A DNA stretch of 9,962 nt from assembly GCA_021835265.1 (NCBI GenBank), contig JAKBQK010000385.1:1-9962 (forward strand). The letters are read 5' to 3'. A program made the translations under genes and the position numbers. Each line of letters starts with the position of its first letter. Within the stretch, counting starts at the first letter, position 1. Shown piece after piece: positions 6,385 through 9,962 of the stretch. The notes under the pieces were generated by a model, which searched no databases, had not been told where the DNA came from, and was given only the letters and a program-made list of their open reading frames with translations. Source of the DNA: Thermoplasmata archaeon. Lineage in GTDB: Archaea; Thermoplasmatota; Thermoplasmata; Thermoplasmatales; Thermoplasmataceae.

Positions 6385-6425
6385 GTAATTCAAGGTATTA
6401 ATTTCCATGAAAGAAAATATCCCCC

Positions 6426-8465
6426 TCATGAAATCACCCTGTACTTTGACGTGAACGGTTCATAGATCTGCCCTGATTTCTTCAGCATTTCGAGTGCACT
6501 GTCAAAATGGTTTCTTGTCAGTCCCTGGTGCTGCATTGTCATCATGCTGTAGATATAATCATAATCTAACTCCTTTGCTTCGCCTGATTTTAAAAGGTCC
6601 ACGATGTCATGCATCAGTGCCGTCTTGGTGATGCTGTATCCCCTCAGTGCATCCGTATCATAGCCGAGAGGGCCCCAGGATTCCCTTATGAGGTTTACGG
6701 CAATCTCTACGTCTATCTTCTCAACCTTCGGGCTGAACCTTATCTTTGCAGATGCTTCCGAGATCCTACGCATCCCTTCGAGTGCCCTGAATCCGATGCT
6801 TACGGGATTCTTTGATGCCGTTTTGAGGTCATTCCACTGCCTTGCAATCTCCTCAAGCATGTCGTCCCCGCACACCACCGTGTTCCTCATGGCCTCGTGT
6901 ATGTATTTTTTCAGGAATTCTGGATTCGCATGGTTTGCAGGCTTCAGGACCTGCATCGCAAGCTCAATGTTGTCCTTCTTTCGCCGATCTGCAATGAACC
7001 AGAACACCAAATCAAAGCGGTCCATCAGCGTTGCCTCGAGGTTCAGCTGCGATGGTATGTCATCATCCACGTTGAACCTCCCGCTCTTCGGGTTGCATGC
7101 CGCAAGGACAGAGGTCTCGGCAACAAACGTCCCTCTCAACCCTGCCTTCATCTTGGAGATAACGCCCTGCTCCATGGCGGTGTGCATGCCCTCACGGTCA
7201 TCCTTCTGCATCTTGTCCAGCTCATCAAGGCATGCAACGCCACCATTGGATAGGACCATGATGCCCGGGCTCAATACCCTCTTTCCACCAAGATCGGCAA
7301 CGCTCACGGTTATCCCTGCCTTGCTCGTATCGGATATGTACATGCTCTTCTCATGTATTGCACGGTGTGCAAGTAAAAATTGTGACTTCGCTTCCCCGGG
7401 GTCGCCTGCAAGGAGGATGTGGATCCTGTCCCTCACAACCGATGAGGACCTCTTCTGCTTCATTCCCCTCACGGCTTGAAGTATTATTGCCTGCTTTACC
7501 TCCTCATGCCCCACTATCTCCGGCAGGAATCGTTTGGCAAGTTTGGAAAGCACATCGGGCTCCCTTGACATCCTCAGTATCTCCTCACGGTCTTCAGACG
7601 TAACGGTGACTGTATTGTCAAGCGTAGGAAGGGCACTTATCGCATCTATCTCATACCGCTTCACGTTTTTCTTGTTCAGGACATCACGCATCTTCACATA
7701 TCCCACTATGGTGATACGGTCCCCGGGAGTGAAGCTGTTGATCATGTTGTGGAATAACCTTACGGATATTGATGCAGGTGACCCTGCAAGGTCGTCAATG
7801 TTCTCCTGCACGAGTGCCTCCTGGAAATTCCTCATGATTGTCTCCGCTCCGGATGGATTGAAAACTATCCTCCTGCTCCCGCATTCCTTGCATTTCACGA
7901 GGTTCAGGCCCACGGATTCCTTGCTGCAATCGGGGCAAAGATATTGCATGGAAACGTACTCGGACTGAATCGGGTCCGAGAGGAAAAGCAGGGTGCCCTT
8001 TATGGTCACAAGATGCTCTTCATCCGAATGGTCAATGGCACCGATCTCCTTCAGCCACCTGTCAGCATGCACAAACTTCCATTGCGGGAGGATGAAATCG
8101 GCATATTCCTCATCACCGGGCTCGGTTGCAGTCCATATCAGTATGAGATGGAGTGCCTTCATCATCTTCTCGGGCTCGGTGTCAAGCTCGTTGAGGACCT
8201 TCCTGGCAATAGCCCCACGGTTCAGGATGGTGTCGGTCGATGCCTCCTCAAGTGCAGCGACATCGAGTGCCCATACGGCATCATCATCCTTTGCGATGTT
8301 CCTTGCAGCCACGTCCCGGTACTTGAGCATGCCAAAGATGTCGTTGAAGTTGTTGATGTACGCCTCAGCAAGTATCTCCAGCTCCGTGTATGTGCTGCGG
8401 CGATCCTCCATGTACTCTTTCGGGAGGCGAGGGTCCCTCCTCTTCATGGGTGGCGATACAAACAT
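6426..8465 (-). CDS. mcm: MCM-family replicative DNA helicase (679 aa)
   Basis: A complete, apparently active MCM helicase, the hexameric 3'-5' motor that opens DNA for replication. The N-terminal half has the helical A domain and OB fold with a zinc site (C177, C180, C192, C195). The AAA+ core has Walker A LAGDPGEAKSQ (352-362; Glu replaces the usual Thr), Walker B CLDELDKM (412-419), sensor-1 N458, arginine finger R483 in MDRFD and probable sensor-2 R560. The hairpin around SKMKAGL keeps its lysine (K440). A winged-helix-like end follows (about 600-679). It starts with a basic leader of some 23 residues matching the first GRP protein. AAGGAG (8481-8476) lies ten bases before ATG 8465; Met7 is an alternative start. 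Divergence in several motifs and its plasmid-like neighbours suggest an element-encoded copy rather than the host's main MCM. Confidence 0.95.
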   Translation of the reverse strand: MFVSPPMKRRDPRLPKEYMEDRRSTYTELEILAEAYINNFNDIFGMLKYRDVAARNIAKDDDAVWALDVAALEEASTDTILNRGAIARKVLNELDTEPEKMMKALHLILIWTATEPGDEEYADFILPQWKFVHADRWLKEIGAIDHSDEEHLVTIKGTLLFLSDPIQSEYVSMQYLCPDCSKESVGLNLVKCKECGSRRIVFNPSGAETIMRNFQEALVQENIDDLAGSPASISVRLFHNMINSFTPGDRITIVGYVKMRDVLNKKNVKRYEIDAISALPTLDNTVTVTSEDREEILRMSREPDVLSKLAKRFLPEIVGHEEVKQAIILQAVRGMKQKRSSSVVRDRIHILLAGDPGEAKSQFLLAHRAIHEKSMYISDTSKAGITVSVADLGGKRVLSPGIMVLSNGGVACLDELDKMQKDDREGMHTAMEQGVISKMKAGLRGTFVAETSVLAACNPKSGRFNVDDDIPSQLNLEATLMDRFDLVFWFIADRRKKDNIELAMQVLKPANHANPEFLKKYIHEAMRNTVVCGDDMLEEIARQWNDLKTASKNPVSIGFRALEGMRRISEASAKIRFSPKVEKIDVEIAVNLIRESWGPLGYDTDALRGYSITKTALMHDIVDLLKSGEAKELDYDYIYSMMTMQHQGLTRNHFDSALEMLKKSGQIYEPFTSKYRVIS

Positions 8466-8486
8466 AAATATCAGTCTCCTTAACAG

Positions 8487-8606
8487 TCACCTTTCTTTCT
8501 CATTTTTTAAGTTTACTTGAGGGCTCCGAGGCAGATTTTTTCTAGGATCATCAATTTCACTTTCAACAATCTCTTCCCACAACCGAAAAACATTTTGCCA
8601 GCTCAT
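8487..8606 (-). CDS. Small 39-residue protein between AbrB-like gene and mcm
   Basis: This short frame begins with an ATG that overlaps the stop of the AbrB-like gene in ATGA, and ends 21 bases before the MCM start. Its last codons and stop (AGGTGA) include a GGTGA that could help ribosomes reload for MCM. The protein starts MSWQNVFRLWEEIVESEIDD, an amphipathic acidic helix. It then turns basic and Asn/Pro-rich. The overlap is the best evidence that it is translated. I do not recognise it. It could be a small partner of the AbrB-like protein or of MCM, or a leader peptide for coupling. Confidence 0.55.
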   Translation of the reverse strand: MSWQNVFRLWEEIVESEIDDPRKNLPRSPQVNLKNEKER

Positions 8607-8767
8607 TTCTGGCTCGCTCCAATCAGTAATTGTCCTGATTCAAGTATTTCGATTCTGACCTTATCCCCAGGCATCAGTTTTAGAGAGTTCACCCAGACCA
8701 CTGGGAGGATAACGTCTATTGAATGTAACCCTTTGCGGCCTAACTTGTGGTTGTAAATCAGAATCAT
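8603..8767 (-). CDS. AbrB/SpoVT-like DNA-binding protein (54 aa)
   Basis: The small protein fits a swapped-hairpin AbrB (SpoVT-AbrB) domain almost entirely. An early K-x-GRKG segment is followed by the strand DVILPVVWVNSL (residues 18-29), then KLMPGDKVRIEIL (30-42) and a last strand GQLLIG (45-50). The LPxxW...L-x-PGDKVxIE pattern is that of AbrB-type transition-state regulators and antitoxins, which bind DNA as dimers or tetramers. It is the first gene of the minus-strand module, 27 bases from a TATA box, so the message is probably leaderless. The next small gene overlaps it by ATGA. Likely role: regulator of its own operon and of the divergent gene. No toxin-like partner is visible beside the 39-residue protein. 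Confidence 0.75.
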   Translation of the reverse strand: MILIYNHKLGRKGLHSIDVILPVVWVNSLKLMPGDKVRIEILESGQLLIGASQK

Positions 8768-8788
8768 GCGAGTATATTCAAAAGTAAA

Positions 8789-8798
8789 TATTTAAATA
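8789..8798. promoter_or_regulatory. Palindromic TATA box shared by divergent genes
   Basis: TATTTAAATA is a perfect palindrome. Its centre lies 26.5 bases from the minus-strand ATG (8767) and 25.5 bases from the plus-strand GTG (8819). TBP binding in either direction would give leaderless transcripts both ways, so the replication module and the winged-helix gene probably share one control site. Confidence 0.55.
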
Positions 8799-8818
8799 GT
8801 TGCTTCGTATAAACACGT

Positions 8819-9835
8819 GTGCCACAGAAGTATTTTGGCAATTCTAGGCATGCCAAACGAGGTTCTCCAAATATTCACGAAAGTATTGAGAAAGAGATCA
8901 GCAAATCACCCGGTGGTATTCGATTCTCTGATCTGCAAGAAAAATTAGAAATAAGCCCGTCCGTCCTATCTAATCACTTACGGGATCTAATACGTGAACT
9001 AAAGGTGATTAAATCAAACAACTTATATCGTCCATCTGGTTCAGACCTACATGATGCTATTCTATCTAAATGCATGAAAGTCGTGGACCAATATCTCTCT
9101 AATTCGAAACGAGGGACAGAAATTGAGGATGTAAGTGACGGCAAATTAAGGGGGGCTCTTAACATATTCTTAAACTTACTTGAACATCCGACAAATTATG
9201 ATTATTCTAAAATTGCAAAGGATGATCAGGTTTTATCACTGTTGCGATTGCTTGAATTTTTTGTTCAGGGTTTAAAGCATTCTACATCAGAGGTAAAGAT
9301 TGCTTTGGCAAATTTCATTGAAAATTTTGTTAATTTTCACTCTGTAAAAGTGAAAATTCCCCTAAATAAAGAACTAATCAGAATATTAGAGAAGATAGAA
9401 GACAAGTCTTTTAAGAATGCAATAAAAAATGAAAACTATTTAGCCTCATTAAGAGATTCAGAATGGTTGCCAATTTATTGGTCTCTAGTTGGTGCCAAAT
9501 CCACAAAAATTAGGGATATACTGGAAAGGTTTATTTTTCCTGGGCCGGAAAGTCATTCGAGGTGTAAGACTGGAACAAGTTTAGAGCCTCAAAAAATGGA
9601 TAATAATAAATTGATAGAATTAAAGACGTTTATAAACAACGATCTGTTGGTTGGCAGGGCACGGAATGGCTTCAATACTGAATATGCGGACAAAGTGTTA
9701 TACTTTATGACCCCTGAATTAATAGACTTTGAGTTGAGATTTGCTGATAAAAGTTCACTATATGCTGGTTTTCTGCATGACTTACAGCAAGAATGTGAGC
9801 TTCGGTGGGATCAAAAACACCCAAAAAACCAGTAG
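8819..9835 (+). CDS. Winged-helix protein with long helical C-terminal region (338 aa)
   Basis: The first 18 residues are basic. Residues about 19-70 form a winged helix: IHESIEKEISKSPGGIRF is the first helix, SDLQEKLEISPSVLSNHL gives the helix-turn-helix with its recognition helix, and VIKSNNLYRP is the wing. This resembles ArsR/MarR-type DNA-binding domains in archaea. Residues 75-335 are long helices rich in Leu, Lys and Asn without a recognised fold, perhaps HEAT-like. The GTG start is preferred because the shared TATA box lies 26 bases upstream and no in-frame ATG exists before residue 86. It is transcribed divergently from the AbrB-mcm module, so it is a candidate repressor of that module or of itself. 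It converges on tRNA-His with 21 bases between. Low GC sets it apart from mcm. Confidence 0.75.
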   Translation: MPQKYFGNSRHAKRGSPNIHESIEKEISKSPGGIRFSDLQEKLEISPSVLSNHLRDLIRELKVIKSNNLYRPSGSDLHDAILSKCMKVVDQYLSNSKRGTEIEDVSDGKLRGALNIFLNLLEHPTNYDYSKIAKDDQVLSLLRLLEFFVQGLKHSTSEVKIALANFIENFVNFHSVKVKIPLNKELIRILEKIEDKSFKNAIKNENYLASLRDSEWLPIYWSLVGAKSTKIRDILERFIFPGPESHSRCKTGTSLEPQKMDNNKLIELKTFINNDLLVGRARNGFNTEYADKVLYFMTPELIDFELRFADKSSLYAGFLHDLQQECELRWDQKHPKNQ

Positions 9836-9856
9836 GGCATTGAACTTTTGAGATGA

Positions 9857-9929
9857 GGCCGGGACCGGGAATTGAACCCGGGTCCGGGGATCCACAGTCC
9901 CCAAGGATATCCACTACCCCATCCCGGCC
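9857..9929 (-). tRNA. tRNA-His(GTG)
   Basis: All arms can be drawn. The acceptor is GCCGGGA with TCCCGGC. The anticodon stem GGGGA/TCCCC carries the loop CTGTGGA, so the anticodon is GTG (His). The T stem CCGGG/CCCGG has the loop TTCAATT. The extra G at the 5' end (9929) pairs with discriminator C73 (9857), the identity mark of histidine tRNA, and confirms the reading. CCA is not encoded. No intron is seen. A TTAA-containing box about 27 bases upstream (9954-9960) may be the promoter. The 3' end faces the accessory region, the usual orientation for integration of archaeal elements into tRNA genes. Confidence 0.95.
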
Positions 9930-9962
9930 ATGCTGAGACGGAATAATGGCAAGCTTAATTAG

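Larger units (their letters stand above)
6241..6425. other. AT-rich repeat region: candidate replication origin or operator
   Basis: The 185 bases between the MCM stop and the first GRP gene are almost entirely A and T. They contain two perfect 13-base direct repeats (TATACATATATTA), a small inverted repeat (ATGTT 6322-6326 / AACAT 6332-6336), three tandem 10-base repeats (ATAGAATAAT type) and an A-rich tract. The layout of iterons, a palindrome and an AT-rich unwinding element, beside a replicative helicase gene, is what plasmid origins look like. It must also contain the promoter of the GRP genes: TATATAAAG and GTATAAAAAA on the minus strand fall in the repeats. The repeats may therefore be operator sites. 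Confidence 0.45.

Noticed and set aside
6247..6429. Minus-strand frame of 60 codons starting in the mcm stop (overlapping ATGA)
   Set aside because: It runs through the AT-rich repeat region, is composed mainly of Tyr, Phe, Ile and Leu from the base composition, and has no family resemblance. The start overlap is tempting but the sequence is better explained as non-coding.
6688..7479. Long plus-strand frame (263 codons) and several others opposite mcm
   Set aside because: They lie antisense to a complete MCM with all catalytic motifs, and their translations are Ser/Arg/Cys-rich without domains.
8517..8756. Plus-strand frame of 79 codons opposite the small AbrB-like and 39-residue genes
   Set aside because: The minus strand carries an AbrB-type domain with an ATGA-coupled follower and a promoter; the plus frame has no motif and no ribosome site, so it is an antisense shadow.
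8487..8767. AbrB-like gene plus 39-residue gene as a toxin-antitoxin pair
   Set aside because: The 39-residue product has no PIN, MazF or other toxin motif and is shorter than known partners; the link to mcm is a simpler explanation.

Overview
The window looks like an accessory, probably mobile-element-derived, stretch of an AT-rich archaeal chromosome. The archaeal evidence is an MCM-type replicative helicase, TATA-like boxes about 25 bases upstream of start codons (consistent with leaderless transcripts), Shine-Dalgarno sites of the GGTGAT/AAGGAG type, and a tRNA-His gene with no encoded CCA. The overall style suggests a member of the Thermoplasmata, but that placement is inference.

Left part (1-3500): a loose set of small accessory genes, most with their own promoter. 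They are the start of a VRR-NUC-like nuclease running off the left edge (minus), a 65-residue protein with two Cys pairs (plus), an unrecognised helical protein (plus), a PD-(D/E)XK-like protein (minus), and, divergent from it, a protein resembling the uracil-DNA-glycosylase-like fold (plus). The mix of putative nucleases and DNA-repair-like folds resembles mobile-element cargo or a defence cluster. Between 1503 and 1927 there is no convincing gene, only a short open frame and a hairpin.

Middle (3587-5200): a well-preserved NYN-domain RNase-like protein with a C-terminal LOTUS/OST-HTH-like domain, then about 550 bases without an intact gene. That gap holds what looks like a broken reading frame and a nested hairpin followed by a T-run.

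Right part (5253-8767, minus strand): a replication module. From its promoter it reads: a 54-residue AbrB/SpoVT-like DNA-binding protein, a 39-residue protein overlapping it by ATGA, and a complete MCM helicase (679 aa). A 185-bp, extremely AT-rich spacer with two sets of direct repeats follows, then two tandem paralogous 'GRP' proteins separated by one base. The spacer is a candidate replication origin or operator. The MCM carries a short basic N-terminal leader closely matching the N-terminus of the first GRP protein, which links the two halves of the module.

Right end (8789-9929): a palindromic TATA box, equidistant from two start codons, appears to drive both the replication module and a divergent winged-helix protein of 338 residues. 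That gene converges on tRNA-His(GTG), a typical kind of integration target. No integrase and no second tRNA-derived att copy is visible, so integration is a hypothesis.
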